Shown here: in pieces, positions 1 to 7,847 of the stretch
How the letters are laid out: each line of letters opens with the position of its first letter
Position numbering within the stretch: position 1 is the stretch's first letter
Assembly (NCBI RefSeq): GCF_014648915.1
Contig: NZ_BMSA01000017.1
Location: forward strand, 124,001 to 188,000
DNA from: Streptomyces phaeofaciens
GTDB lineage: Bacteria; Actinomycetota; Actinomycetes; Streptomycetales; Streptomycetaceae
DNA: 64,000 bases
Direction: 5' to 3'
Program-made: the position numbers and the translations under genes
Notes under the pieces: model-generated
Seen by the model: only the letters and a program-made list of their open reading frames with translations
Told to the model about the DNA's origin: nothing
Database searches by the model: none

Positions 1-1
1 G

Positions 2-616
2 CTCGCCGAGGCGCCGCCGTCCTCGGACTGTGTGCTGTTCGGCGTCCATCCCGGCGGTTTCGCCGGGCACATGGCGCGCAGCCCCGAGGTGACCCGGTAC
101 TACCTCCAGTGCCCGCCGGGCGACGACCCGGACTCCTGGACCCACGACCGCGTCTGGTCCGAGCTGCACCGGCGGCTCGCCGGCGCGGGCGCCGCGCCGC
201 TGGTCGAGGGCCCGCTGATCGAGAAGCGGGTGCTGGACATGCACGACTACGTGGTCGAGCCGATGACGTACGGGCGGCTCTTCCTGGCCGGCGACGCGGC
301 GCACCTCGTCGCGCCGATCGCCGCGAAGGGCATGAACCTGGCGCTGCACGACGCGTTCCTGCTCGGCGACGCGCTGGTGGCCCACCTCGACGGCGGGGAC
401 GACACCGGTCTGGACGGCTACTCGGACGCGTGTCTGCGCCGGGTGTGGGACTACCAGGAGTTCTCGCAGTGGCTGTCGGAGGTCTACCACGGGACCGCGG
501 CCGGGGATCCGTTCCGGGCGGGGACCACGTCCGCCCGGCTGCGCCGGCTGTTCACCTCGCCGGTGGCGGCCGCGGCCTTCGCCGAGCAGTACCTGGGGAC
601 CGCGGAGCGCTACTGA
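2..616 (+). CDS. pobA: 4-hydroxybenzoate 3-monooxygenase (PobA-type), 3' part only
   Basis: C-terminal 204 residues of a class A flavoprotein hydroxylase; the start lies left of the window. PobA converts 4-hydroxybenzoate to protocatechuate in the cytoplasm using FAD and NAD(P)H, feeding the beta-ketoadipate pathway. Visible is the second FAD-binding motif GDAAHLVAPIAAKGMNLALH, in the PobA form, which holds the ribityl chain. It is followed by a helical C-terminus ending in a Tyr-rich segment (LSEVYHG, EQYLGTAERY). The stop codon is 1 bp from the stop of the convergent ArsR gene. Another aromatic-ring hydroxylase of the same fold is possible because the N-terminal half is missing. Confidence 0.85.
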   Translation, partial: LAEAPPSSDCVLFGVHPGGFAGHMARSPEVTRYYLQCPPGDDPDSWTHDRVWSELHRRLAGAGAAPLVEGPLIEKRVLDMHDYVVEPMTYGRLFLAGDAAHLVAPIAAKGMNLALHDAFLLGDALVAHLDGGDDTGLDGYSDACLRRVWDYQEFSQWLSEVYHGTAAGDPFRAGTTSARLRRLFTSPVAAAAFAEQYLGTAERY

Positions 617-617
617 C

Positions 618-977
618 TCAGTCGTGCACGGGGGTGTCCCCGAGCCGGTGGTCGGCCACGTTCAGCGCCTCGTCCACGAGCCGGCGCAGATGGCCGTCCG
701 AGAGGGAGTAGATCACCCGGCGGCCCTCCTTGCGGGTGCTGACCAGTCCGGCCAGCCGCAGCCGTGCCAGATGCTGGCTGACGGCCGGCCGGGCCGCCCC
801 GCACACCTCCGTCAGGGTCGTCACATCGGCCTCGCCCGAGGCCAGGGAGTGCAGCAGGGTGAGCCGCGTACGGTCGCCGAGCAGGGCGAGCAGCTCGGCG
901 GCGAGGGCGAACTGCTCCTCGCCGGGGGTGCGCGGGTGCGTATGGTGTGCAGCTGACAAGTGCATGCGTGCGCTCAT
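618..977 (-). CDS. ArsR/SmtB-family metal-responsive repressor
   Basis: About 119 aa. A winged-helix domain runs from about residue 18 to 100, with recognition helix RPAVSQHLARLRLAGLV and wing RKEGRRVIYSL. In the last helix the sequence DGHLRRLVDEALNVADH keeps the Asp-x-His start of the alpha-5 metal site and a late His, but has Val where the second His of SmtB/CzrA usually lies. The ligand set is therefore unusual. It is divergent from a CDF exporter, so it probably represses that gene and itself until zinc or a similar metal binds. The start ATG at 977 fits the N-terminus MSARMHLS; ATG 965 is an alternative. No good ribosome binding site is seen for either. Confidence 0.85.
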   Translation of the reverse strand: MSARMHLSAAHHTHPRTPGEEQFALAAELLALLGDRTRLTLLHSLASGEADVTTLTEVCGAARPAVSQHLARLRLAGLVSTRKEGRRVIYSLSDGHLRRLVDEALNVADHRLGDTPVHD

Positions 978-983
978 ACGCAC
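968..983. promoter_or_regulatory. Candidate ArsR operator (GTGCG-N6-CGCAC)
   Basis: Perfect 5-bp inverted repeat with a 6-bp spacer in the gap between the ArsR and CDF genes, overlapping the proposed ArsR start codon. The size and place suit autorepression by an ArsR dimer. The assignment is inferred from position. Confidence 0.4.
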
Positions 984-1048
984 ATAATGGCGGGATGGGC
1001 GGGTACACGTCCACCGAGCGCACCGGACGCGCACCGAAAGGGACCGAC

Positions 1049-2113
1049 GTGAGCGAGCAGCACGACCACGCCCATGGCTCCGCCGGGCACCACCACGCCC
1101 ACGAGCACCCGCACCACCCCTCCCCCGCGGGCCTCGGCCACCGCCTGCGCCATCTCCTCACCCCCCACTCCCACGAGACCGCCGACAAGCTCGACTCCGC
1201 CCTGGAGTCCTCGGCCCGGGGCATGCGGGCGCTCTGGGTCTCGCTGGCGGTGCTGGGTGTCACGGCGGTCGCCCAGGCGTGCGTGGTGGTGGTGTCCGGA
1301 TCCGTGGCGCTGCTCGGCGACACCGTGCACAACACGGCGGACGCCCTCACGGCCGTACCGCTCGGCATCGCCTTCGTCCTGGGCCGGCGGGCGGCGACCC
1401 GCCGCTTCACCTACGGCTACGGGCGGGCGGAGGACCTGGCGGGCATCGCGATCGTGCTGACCATCGCCGCGTCGGCGGCCTTCGCGGGGTGGACGGCCGT
1501 CGAACGGCTGCTGCATCCGCGTCCCGTCGCGTACGTCCCGGCGGTGGCCGTCGCCGCGCTCGTCGGCTTCGCCGGGAACGAGTGGGTGGCCCGGTACCGC
1601 ATCCGGGTCGGCCGGGAGATCGGCTCGGCCGCACTGGTGGCCGACGGACTGCACGCGCGCACGGACGGGTTCACCTCGCTCGCGGTGCTGCTGGGCGCGG
1701 GCGGCTCCGCGCTCGGCTGGCGACTCGCCGACCCGGTGGTCGGGCTGGCGATCACCGCGGCGATCGTGCTGGTGCTGCGGGACGCGGCGCGCGAGGTGCT
1801 GCGGCGGGTGATGGACGCCGTCGACCCGGCCCTGGTGGACCGGGCCGAGCGGGCGCTGCGGGAGGTCGCGGGGGTGCGGGCGGTGGGCGAGCTGCGGCTG
1901 CGCTGGATCGGGCACCGGCTGCGGGCCGAGGTCGCGGTGGTGGTGGACGGCGAGGCGACGGTGCGCCAGGCCCACGCGATCACCGTGGACGCCGAACACG
2001 CGCTGCTGCACGCGGTACCGCGCCTGACGGCCGCGCTGGTCCACGCCGACCCGGCGCCGGTGCCGGGCGAGGCGGACCCGCATCTGCGGCTGGCCCACCA
2101 CGCCACGGCATGA
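1049..2113 (+). CDS. Cation diffusion facilitator (CDF) metal exporter, ZitB/CzcD type
   Basis: 354 aa inner-membrane divalent-cation/H+ antiporter. GTG 1049 is chosen because a GAAAGGGA ribosome site precedes it by about 6 bp; an ATG at 995 is also in frame. The first 25 residues are His-rich (HDHAHGSAGHHHAHEHPHH), a metal-loading tail usual in zinc CDFs. Six membrane segments follow. TM2 carries HNTAD and TM5 carries HARTD, the His-x3-Asp pairs of the transport site. The last 90 residues form the ferredoxin-like cytoplasmic domain with a His-rich end. Divergent from an ArsR repressor, which implies induction by metal excess. Confidence 0.9.
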   Translation: MSEQHDHAHGSAGHHHAHEHPHHPSPAGLGHRLRHLLTPHSHETADKLDSALESSARGMRALWVSLAVLGVTAVAQACVVVVSGSVALLGDTVHNTADALTAVPLGIAFVLGRRAATRRFTYGYGRAEDLAGIAIVLTIAASAAFAGWTAVERLLHPRPVAYVPAVAVAALVGFAGNEWVARYRIRVGREIGSAALVADGLHARTDGFTSLAVLLGAGGSALGWRLADPVVGLAITAAIVLVLRDAAREVLRRVMDAVDPALVDRAERALREVAGVRAVGELRLRWIGHRLRAEVAVVVDGEATVRQAHAITVDAEHALLHAVPRLTAALVHADPAPVPGEADPHLRLAHHATA

Positions 2114-2123
2114 CGCCCCGGCA

Positions 2124-2188
2124 AGGTCGTGTCCGCAAAGTGGCGTCGTCTGCCCCGCGAGCCAGACGGGACTTTGCGGACACGGCCT
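2124..2188. mobile_element. MITE-like element, short copy (65 bp)
   Basis: Ends are AGGTCGTGTCCGCAAAGT and its inverted copy with one mismatch (18-bp terminal inverted repeats). A second element at 41422-41598 has the same ends and the same inner flanks (GGCGTCGTCTGCCC on the left, GACGGG before the right repeat). This copy looks like that one with about 112 bp removed from the middle. It has no coding capacity and lies between the CDF and YbaK genes, where its hairpin could also act on transcription. Confidence 0.6.
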
Positions 2189-2208
2189 GGGCGGGACCCC
2201 CGTGTCCG

Positions 2209-2763
2209 TCAGACGCCCAGCCCCTCCAGCACCACCGCGCCCGGGAGTTCGGCGAACGCCTTGCCCGGCACGAGCAGCTTTCCGCGCCGCCGGCCGCTGC
2301 CCACCAGGACGTACGGCAGGTCGACGACGGCGGAGTCGACCAGCACCGGCCAGGCGGCGGGCAGTCCGACGGGGGTGATGCCGCCGTACTCCATGCCGGT
2401 CTCCCCGACCGCCGTGTCCATCGCGGCGAACGAGGCCTTGCGGGCGCCCAGTTGACGGCGGACGACACCGTTGACGTCGACCCGGGTGGTGGACAGGACG
2501 ACACACGCGGCCAGGGTGCTCTCGCCACCGCGCTTGCCCGCCACGACGACACAGTTCGCGGACCGCTCCAGCAGCTCGCGCCCGTAGTGCTCGACGAAGA
2601 CGGCGGTGTCGGCCCACCGCGGGTCGGTGTCGACGTACACGATCTGATCGGCGGGCACCCCGCCGCTCCAGTGGCGTACGGCGTCGGCGACCGGGGCGGT
2701 CAGCTCGGCGAGGCAGTCGGGGGCGGGCCGGGCGTTGTCGAAGTGTCCGATGGGTGCGTCCAT
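2209..2763 (-). CDS. YbaK/EbsC-family aminoacyl-tRNA deacylase
   Basis: 184 aa, single YbaK/prolyl-tRNA editing domain. Members hydrolyse mischarged tRNAs such as Cys-tRNA(Pro) or Ala-tRNA(Pro) in trans. The typical middle lysine region AGKRGGE and the late GGITPVGLP loop, which bounds the substrate pocket, are both present. ATG at 2763. It stands alone between a MITE-like element and the convergent-side XRE gene. The substrate cannot be told from sequence. Confidence 0.85.
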   Translation of the reverse strand: MDAPIGHFDNARPAPDCLAELTAPVADAVRHWSGGVPADQIVYVDTDPRWADTAVFVEHYGRELLERSANCVVVAGKRGGESTLAACVVLSTTRVDVNGVVRRQLGARKASFAAMDTAVGETGMEYGGITPVGLPAAWPVLVDSAVVDLPYVLVGSGRRRGKLLVPGKAFAELPGAVVLEGLGV

Positions 2764-2806
2764 GTCCGCACGCTAACAAGCCCGGTCCACCCGCCGTCGC
2801 GGTGTC

Positions 2807-3379
2807 TCACGGCACGGGCGGCACCGAGACGGCCATCACCATCACCATCGGCACCTCGCCGCGGTTGCCGTACACGTGCGGGGCGTCGGCCTCGAAGGAG
2901 GCGCTCGCGCCGGCCGGGACCAGGTGGTCCTCGCCGTCCACGGTGAGTGTCAGCTCGCCCTCGGTGACATGGACCAGCTCGACCGTGCCGGGCGGATGGG
3001 GTTCGGAGGGGCTGTTCTCCCCCGGCATCAGGCGCCAGTCCCACATCTCCAGCGGGCCGGGCGCCTCGGTGCCGGCGAGCAGCCGGTTGTAGCTGCCGGC
3101 CTCGGTGTGCCACAGCCGGACGGCCCGCTCGGCGGGCACCACACGGACCTTCGGCCCCTGCTCGTAGTCGAGCAGGGTGGTGATGCTGATGCCGAGCGCG
3201 TCACCGATCTTGACCACGGTGCCGAGGCTGGGGTTGGTGCGGGCCTGCTCGATCTGGATGAGCATGCCCCGGCTGACGGCGGCCCGGGCGGCGAGCACGT
3301 CCAGGGTGAAGCCGCGCACCGCGCGCCAGTGCTTGACGTTGCGCGCCAGGGACTGGGTCAGCAGGTCGAGGTCCGACAC
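2807..3379 (-). CDS. XRE-type HTH regulator with C-terminal cupin
   Basis: 190 aa from GTG 3379; the frame is open upstream to 3424 (MNPVIQN), an alternative start. The helix-turn-helix is at about residues 8-60 (TLDVLAARAAVSRGMLIQIE), and a cupin_2 effector domain occupies about 105-175 with PHPPGTVELVHVTEGELTL. This layout is that of the HipB/PuuR-like XRE-cupin family, which senses small molecules and usually controls an adjacent transporter or catabolic gene. It is divergent from an EamA transporter with two dyads between them, so that gene is the likely target. Confidence 0.88.
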   Translation of the reverse strand: MSDLDLLTQSLARNVKHWRAVRGFTLDVLAARAAVSRGMLIQIEQARTNPSLGTVVKIGDALGISITTLLDYEQGPKVRVVPAERAVRLWHTEAGSYNRLLAGTEAPGPLEMWDWRLMPGENSPSEPHPPGTVELVHVTEGELTLTVDGEDHLVPAGASASFEADAPHVYGNRGEVPMVMVMAVSVPPVP

Positions 3380-3418
3380 GTTCCGTCCACTTCGGAGTCC
3401 AATATTCTGGATGACAGG

Positions 3419-3434
3419 GTTCACTTTCCTGAAC
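3419..3434. promoter_or_regulatory. Candidate operator GTTCA-N6-TGAAC
   Basis: Perfect 5-bp inverted repeat in the XRE-cupin/EamA intergenic region, well placed to cover the promoter of either gene. XRE dimers bind dyads of this size. Inferred from position only. Confidence 0.4.
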
Positions 3435-3442
3435 TACGGTGT

Positions 3443-3462
3443 GGTGCACCCGATCGTGCACC
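3443..3462. promoter_or_regulatory. Second dyad, GGTGCAC-CCGATC-GTGCACC
   Basis: Perfect 7-bp inverted repeat, 23 bp upstream of the EamA GTG start. It could be an operator or a hairpin in the 5' leader of the EamA mRNA. Confidence 0.4.
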
Positions 3463-3484
3463 GAACTGTACTGCGAGGACTCCC

Positions 3485-4342
3485 GTGACAGCACTCTTCG
3501 CCCTGGCCACCAGCCTCCTGTGGGGTCTGGCCGACTTCGGCGGCGGGCTGCTGACGCGACGCGCGCCCGCACTGACGGTGGTCGTGGTCTCGCAGTCGAT
3601 CGCGGCGGTGGTCCTCGGCGCGATCGTGCTGGCCACCGGCGGCTGGAGCGAGGCAGGACCCCGGCTCTGGTTCGCGGTCGCGGCCGGTCTCGTCGGCCCG
3701 GTCGCCCTGCTCGCCTTCTATCAGGCGCTGGCGCTCGGCCCCATGGGCGTGGTCTCCCCGCTGGCCACCTTCAGCGTGGCCGTGCCGGTCTCGGTCGGCC
3801 TCTTCCTCGGCGAACGCCCCGGGCTGCTCCAGGTCGCGGGCATCGCGGTCGCCGTCGCGGGCGTCGTCCTGGCGGGCGGCCCTCAGCTGCGGGGCGCCCC
3901 GGTACAGCGCCGGGCCGTCCTGCTGACCCTGGTCGCGGCCCTCGGCTTCGGCACGGTGTTCGTCCTGATCACCGAGGCGTCGACGAACGTCACCGGCCTG
4001 TTCCTCGCGCTGTTCGTGCAGCGGGTGACCAACGTGGTCGCGGGCGGCGCCGCACTGTACGTCAGCGTCCGGCGCGGCACCCCGGCACTCCCCGAGGGCG
4101 GCCTCCCTCCGGCCGCGCTGCCGGCGTACGGCTTCGTCGGCCTGGCCGACGTGGCCGCCAACGGCACCTACGCGATCGCCGCGCAGGCCGGCCCGGTCAC
4201 CGTGGCCGCCGTGCTCGCCTCCCTCTACCCCGTCGTGACGGCGCTCGCGGCCCGAGGCTTCCTGCGCGAGCGGCTGCGGGCGGTCCAGGCGGCGGGGGCG
4301 GGGCTGGCGCTGCTGGGGACACTGCTGCTGGCGACGGGCTGA
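3485..4342 (+). CDS. EamA/DMT-family transporter
   Basis: 285 aa, ten predicted membrane segments arranged as two EamA repeats (GLADFGGGLLTRRAPAL in the first half, GLADVAANGTYAIAAQAGPV in the second). Family members export or import metabolites, amino acids or nucleotides by secondary transport. GTG 3485 is preceded by GAGGA. It lies opposite an XRE-cupin regulator that probably controls it. No substrate can be assigned. Confidence 0.88.
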   Translation: MTALFALATSLLWGLADFGGGLLTRRAPALTVVVVSQSIAAVVLGAIVLATGGWSEAGPRLWFAVAAGLVGPVALLAFYQALALGPMGVVSPLATFSVAVPVSVGLFLGERPGLLQVAGIAVAVAGVVLAGGPQLRGAPVQRRAVLLTLVAALGFGTVFVLITEASTNVTGLFLALFVQRVTNVVAGGAALYVSVRRGTPALPEGGLPPAALPAYGFVGLADVAANGTYAIAAQAGPVTVAAVLASLYPVVTALAARGFLRERLRAVQAAGAGLALLGTLLLATG

Positions 4343-4355
4343 GGCCGCGAGGCGC

Positions 4356-4377
4356 CCGCCCCGGCCCACCGGGGCGG
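4356..4377 (+). terminator. Hairpin after the EamA gene
   Basis: CCGCCCCGG and CCGGGGCGG around a CCCA loop, 14 bp past the EamA stop codon. GC-rich without a clear T-run, as is common for Streptomyces terminators. Confidence 0.5.
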
Positions 4378-4432
4378 CGCAGGCGGATATCCGGTTGCGG
4401 GGTGATCCCCGGCCCGGTGAAGACTGGGGCCC

Positions 4433-4981
4433 ATGGAGTTCTTCTGCTACCACCGGGACCGGCCGGGGTCCCTGGCCCTGCGCGACGAGCTGCTGGAGGA
4501 ACACTGGTCCTACATGGACCGGTACGCGGCCGAGATGATCGCCCGCGGCCCCACGCTCACCGACGACCGGGAGTCGGCCACCGGCAGCGTGCACATCGTC
4601 GACCTGCCGGACCCCGCCGCCGCCCGCGCGTTCGCGTTCGACGAGCCCGGACACCAGGCCGGCGTCTACCGGGACGTACTGCTGCGCCGCTGGCGGAACA
4701 CGCTGGGCCGCACCATGTGGGAGTTCCCCGGCGGCCGGACCGAGGGCGACCGCTTCCTGGTGCTCGGGCTCGGCGAGGGCAAGGCCCTGGACCTCGATCC
4801 GCCCGCCGGGCAGGACGAACTGATCGCCTACGGCCCCCTCCTCTCGGACGACGGCACCGCCTGGCTGGGCACCGCGGCGCTGCTGCGCGCCCCCGACCCC
4901 GACACCGCCCGCGCCGTCCTCACCGCGGACCGGTACGCCGCCGTCGAGGTCCACCCCTGGCAGTTCGGCGGACGCTCCTGA
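4433..4981 (+). CDS. YCII-related domain protein (two-copy layout)
   Basis: 182 aa. The first 95 residues match the YCII/DGPF ferredoxin-like fold (MEFFCYHRDRPGS, EEHWSYMDRYAAEMIARGP, FAFDEPGHQAGVYRDVLLRRW). The second half repeats the pattern more weakly (DELIAYGPLLSDD, TARAVLTADRYAAVEVHPWQFGG). YCII proteins are small cytoplasmic enzymes or dehalogenase-like proteins; no function is assigned here. Its TGA overlaps the ATG of the HNH gene by one base, so the two are probably co-translated. Confidence 0.8.
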   Translation: MEFFCYHRDRPGSLALRDELLEEHWSYMDRYAAEMIARGPTLTDDRESATGSVHIVDLPDPAAARAFAFDEPGHQAGVYRDVLLRRWRNTLGRTMWEFPGGRTEGDRFLVLGLGEGKALDLDPPAGQDELIAYGPLLSDDGTAWLGTAALLRAPDPDTARAVLTADRYAAVEVHPWQFGGRS

Positions 4982-5448
4982 TGAGCCGCTCCGAGGCGAG
5001 ACGCGCCCAGGACCGGCTCCGCCGCGACCGCCTGCGGAACAACGGGAGCGCCGAGCCGTACACGAGGGAGGAGATCGGCGAACGGGACGGCTGGATCTGC
5101 GGGTTGTGCCAGGACCCGGTCGACCGGGCGTACGCGCACCCGGACCCGCGCGCACCGAGCCTCGACCATGTCCGCGCCGTCGCGTCCGGCGGCGCGGACA
5201 CCCCCGGCAACATGCGTCTCACCCACTGGGGCTGCAACCACGAACGCAACAGCGACACCCCGCTGACCACCGTCGAGGAGGCCAGGGCCCGGGTCGAGCT
5301 CCTCCGGCGGACACCCGGGCTGCGGGACTACGCCGACAGCCTCACGCCCGAGGACATGGTCCGCGGCTCCCTGGCCCGCCACACGCCGGAGCGGTACCGG
5401 GCCCGGCTGGCGCGGCGCGTGGAGCGCTACACCCGCGAAGCCCGCTGA
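4981..5448 (+). CDS. HNH-family endonuclease-like protein
   Basis: 155 aa. The beta-beta-alpha-metal motif is intact: CGLC, then SLDHVRAVASGG, then LTHWGCNHERN. The two Cys pairs bind structural zinc and the DH...NH residues form the nuclease site. The N-terminus is basic (SRSEARRAQDRLRRDRLRN) and the C-terminus has Arg-rich helices suited to nucleic-acid contact. Start ATG overlaps the upstream stop (TGATGA). Small stand-alone HNH proteins are common in actinomycete chromosomes and usually have no known target. Confidence 0.85.
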   Translation: MSRSEARRAQDRLRRDRLRNNGSAEPYTREEIGERDGWICGLCQDPVDRAYAHPDPRAPSLDHVRAVASGGADTPGNMRLTHWGCNHERNSDTPLTTVEEARARVELLRRTPGLRDYADSLTPEDMVRGSLARHTPERYRARLARRVERYTREAR

Positions 5449-5467
5449 CCGGCGTCCGCGCGGCCGG

Positions 5468-6265
5468 TCAGCCCTCGCGCTCCAGCCGCGCCGGCTCCGC
5501 CGTGCCGTCCTCGTCGAGCCGCGCCAGCCGTTCCACCATCTCCTCGTCCAGCTCCGACAGCGCGACCAGCTGATCCGAGGTGACGCCGTCCGGGATCGGC
5601 ACCGGCGGCGGGGTGCGCAGCGGCGGCTGCCAGCCCTCGGCGGGGGTCCAGCGCCGTACGACCCGGGCGGGCGCGCCCGCCACGACGGCGTGGTCGGGGA
5701 CGGTGCCGCGCACCACGGCGCCGGCCGCCACGACGACGTTCCGCCCGATCCGCGCGCCCGGCAGGATCACGGCCCCGGTGCCGATCCAGCAGCCGGGGCC
5801 GATCTCCACCGGCTCGAACCGGGGCCACTGCCGGCCGATGGGCTCGTGCGGGTCGTCGTAGGAGTGGTTCGTGGACGTCACGTAGACGTACGGGCCGAAG
5901 TAGCAGTCGCTGCCGATGGTGACCGTCGTGTCGGCGATGACATGGCTGCCCCGGCCGAGCACCACACCGTCGCCGATCCGCAGGATCGGGTCGGGGCCGA
6001 GGTCGAGGTCCGGCATCAGGCCGGCCGTGAGCGTGACCTGCTCGGCGACGATGCAGTGGGAGCCGAGATGGATCCAGGGTTCGCCGAAGACCGTGCCGAG
6101 CGGGAAGGCGAGCCGGGTCGCCGGGCCGATCGAGCCGAAGCGCAGACGGCCGGGGTGCTCGGCCGTGACGGAGCCCGCGCGCCGCGCCCAGTCCCAGCCC
6201 GCGTGGACCGCGCGCTGCGCGAGGCGGCGGCCCCATGATGAGAACGTGTTCTTGTCCTTCGGCAC
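5468..6265 (-). CDS. Hexapeptide-repeat (LbH) acyltransferase
   Basis: 265 aa from GTG 6265 (GGTGAG upstream); an in-frame codon at 6298 would add 11 residues. The centre holds many left-handed beta-helix turns of the [LIV]-G-x4 type (IGDGVVLGRGSHVIADTTVTI, IGPGCWIGTGAVILPGARIG), and TSTNHSYDDPHEPIG supplies the His that normally acts as base in O-acetyltransferases. This is the MaaA/WbbJ-like family that transfers acetyl groups to sugars. Convergent with the HNH gene and divergent from the gamma-carbonic anhydrase, another LbH protein. The acceptor is unknown. Confidence 0.82.
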   Translation of the reverse strand: MPKDKNTFSSWGRRLAQRAVHAGWDWARRAGSVTAEHPGRLRFGSIGPATRLAFPLGTVFGEPWIHLGSHCIVAEQVTLTAGLMPDLDLGPDPILRIGDGVVLGRGSHVIADTTVTIGSDCYFGPYVYVTSTNHSYDDPHEPIGRQWPRFEPVEIGPGCWIGTGAVILPGARIGRNVVVAAGAVVRGTVPDHAVVAGAPARVVRRWTPAEGWQPPLRTPPPVPIPDGVTSDQLVALSELDEEMVERLARLDEDGTAEPARLEREG

Positions 6266-6374
6266 CCGCTCACCGTACTCAGCACGCGGTGACCGCATGC
6301 GCCAGGAGCCCTGTGATCTTCACCCCACCGGGTGGCGTACGGTGCGGGAGACGGTCCGACACAAGGAGACGGTG

Positions 6375-6902
6375 ATGACGCACAAGGCGCTGATCGTGGG
6401 CATCGGCGGCAGGGAACCGAAGGTCGACGACGAGGCCTTCGTGGCGCCGACGGCCTCGGTGATCGGGGACGTGACACTGGAGGCGGGCGCGAGCGTCTGG
6501 TACGGCGCGGTCGTGCGCGGTGACGTCGAGCGGATCACCGTCCTGCGCGACGCCAATGTCCAGGACAACGTGACGCTGCACGCCGACCCCGGGTTTCCGC
6601 TGACCATCGGCGAGCGGGTGTCCGTCGGGCACAACGCGGTGGTGCACGGGGCGACCGTCGGGGACGACTGCCTGATCGGGATGGGCGCGACCGTGCTGAA
6701 CGGGGCGGTGATCGGGGCGGGCTCGCTCGTCGCCGCGCAGGCGCTGGTGCCGCAGGGGATGGAGGTGCCGCCCGGATCACTGGTGGCGGGGGTCCCGGCG
6801 AAGGTGCGCCGGGAGCTGACCGAGGAGGAGAAGCAGGGCGTCACCCTGAACGGAACCCTGTACGCGGACCTCGCGAAGGCCCACCGGGACATTCACGGGT
6901 GA
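6375..6902 (+). CDS. Gamma-class carbonic anhydrase-like LbH protein
   Basis: 175 aa YrdA/PaaY-type protein. Left-handed beta-helix repeats fill residues 15-140. The zinc ligands of the gamma class are visible as His in NVQDNVTLHAD and the pair in VSVGHNAVVHGATVGDD. This trimeric fold may hydrate CO2 or, as in PaaY, hydrolyse thioesters. ATG 6375 follows AAGGAGAC by about 5 bp. It is monocistronic and convergent with DedA 6 bp away. Confidence 0.85.
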   Translation: MTHKALIVGIGGREPKVDDEAFVAPTASVIGDVTLEAGASVWYGAVVRGDVERITVLRDANVQDNVTLHADPGFPLTIGERVSVGHNAVVHGATVGDDCLIGMGATVLNGAVIGAGSLVAAQALVPQGMEVPPGSLVAGVPAKVRRELTEEEKQGVTLNGTLYADLAKAHRDIHG

Positions 6903-6908
6903 CGCGTC

Positions 6909-7562
6909 TCAGTCGCCGGCAGGAACCGGTTCCGTTTCCTGCTGTGCGCCCTGGGCCTGCTGCGCCTGCTTCGCCTTGCGCTTGATCACCAGCATCGAGG
7001 TCAGCCCGATGAGCACCGCCAGCACCAGACCGAGCCAGGAGAACCGCTTCAGCCAGGACTCCGCGACGACACCCACGTAGTAGATGACGGCCGTCGTCCC
7101 GCCCGCCCAGAGGATTCCGCCGAACACGTTGGCGATCAGGAACTTCCAGTACGGCATCCGCAGCACGCCCGCGAGCGGGCCGGCGAAGATCCGGAGCAGG
7201 GCGACGAAACGGCCGAAGAAGACGGCCCACATGCCCCACTTCTCGAAGGACCGCTCGGCCGTGGCGATGTGCCCCTCGCTGAAGTGCTTGGGGAACTTCC
7301 GGCCGAGCCAGGCCAGCAGCGGCCGTCCGCCCTTGCGGCCGATGGCGTAGCCGATGGAGTCGCCGATCACCGCGCCGGCGGAGGCGACCGCGCCGAGGAC
7401 GAAGGGGTTGATGCCCGCGTGCTGGGAGGACAGCAGCGCGGCCGAGACGAGAATGATCTCGCCCGGCAACGGGATGCCGAGGCTCTCCAGTCCGATGACC
7501 AGACCGACCACGGCGTACACGGCGGCCGCGGGCACCGTGTCGAGCCACTCCTGGACGTGCAC
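6909..7562 (-). CDS. DedA-family membrane protein
   Basis: 217 aa with a VTT/SNARE-associated domain. Recognisable parts are LGIPLPGEIILVSAALLS near the N-terminus, the signature GRFVALLRIFAGPLAGVLRMPYWKFLIANVFGGILWA, and a short basic tail ending QQETEPVPAGD. DedA proteins help return undecaprenyl phosphate or phosphatidylethanolamine across the membrane and keep membrane potential. GTG 7562 is preceded by a strong GGGGAGGAAG site. Two related proteins of the wider VTT superfamily exist in the window (here and at 18134). Confidence 0.88.
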   Translation of the reverse strand: MHVQEWLDTVPAAAVYAVVGLVIGLESLGIPLPGEIILVSAALLSSQHAGINPFVLGAVASAGAVIGDSIGYAIGRKGGRPLLAWLGRKFPKHFSEGHIATAERSFEKWGMWAVFFGRFVALLRIFAGPLAGVLRMPYWKFLIANVFGGILWAGGTTAVIYYVGVVAESWLKRFSWLGLVLAVLIGLTSMLVIKRKAKQAQQAQGAQQETEPVPAGD

Positions 7563-7847
7563 CGGCGCTTCCTCCCCTGGATGACTGTGCCGACTGTTCT
7601 GACGCTTCCCGACAGCCCGGCGTTCCCGGGAAGCCTACCGGGCTGTCCCTGACGGGTCCGGTGCGGCACATGGCGCAGGGGGAACGCGACGGGGAGACGG
7701 CCGCGCGGTCGACCCGGCCGTGCGCAGGCTCGGCAGGGCGGCCGAGGACGACCACCGGGACGTCGTCGGCGGCCGCACGCCGGACGCGGCCGCCGCCGAA
7801 CCGGAGGACGCCGCACCCGCCGGAGCGCGGGTCCGGTCGACGGGTTC

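Noticed and set aside
974..2779. Long minus-strand open frame of about 600 codons
   Set aside because: It lies antisense to the CDF and partly the YbaK gene, has poor third-position bias, and is a common artefact of GC-rich DNA.
7563..7847. Possible gene between DedA and the ricin fusion
   Set aside because: Short G/C3-rich stretches occur in more than one frame, but none has a start with a ribosome site and an uninterrupted frame.
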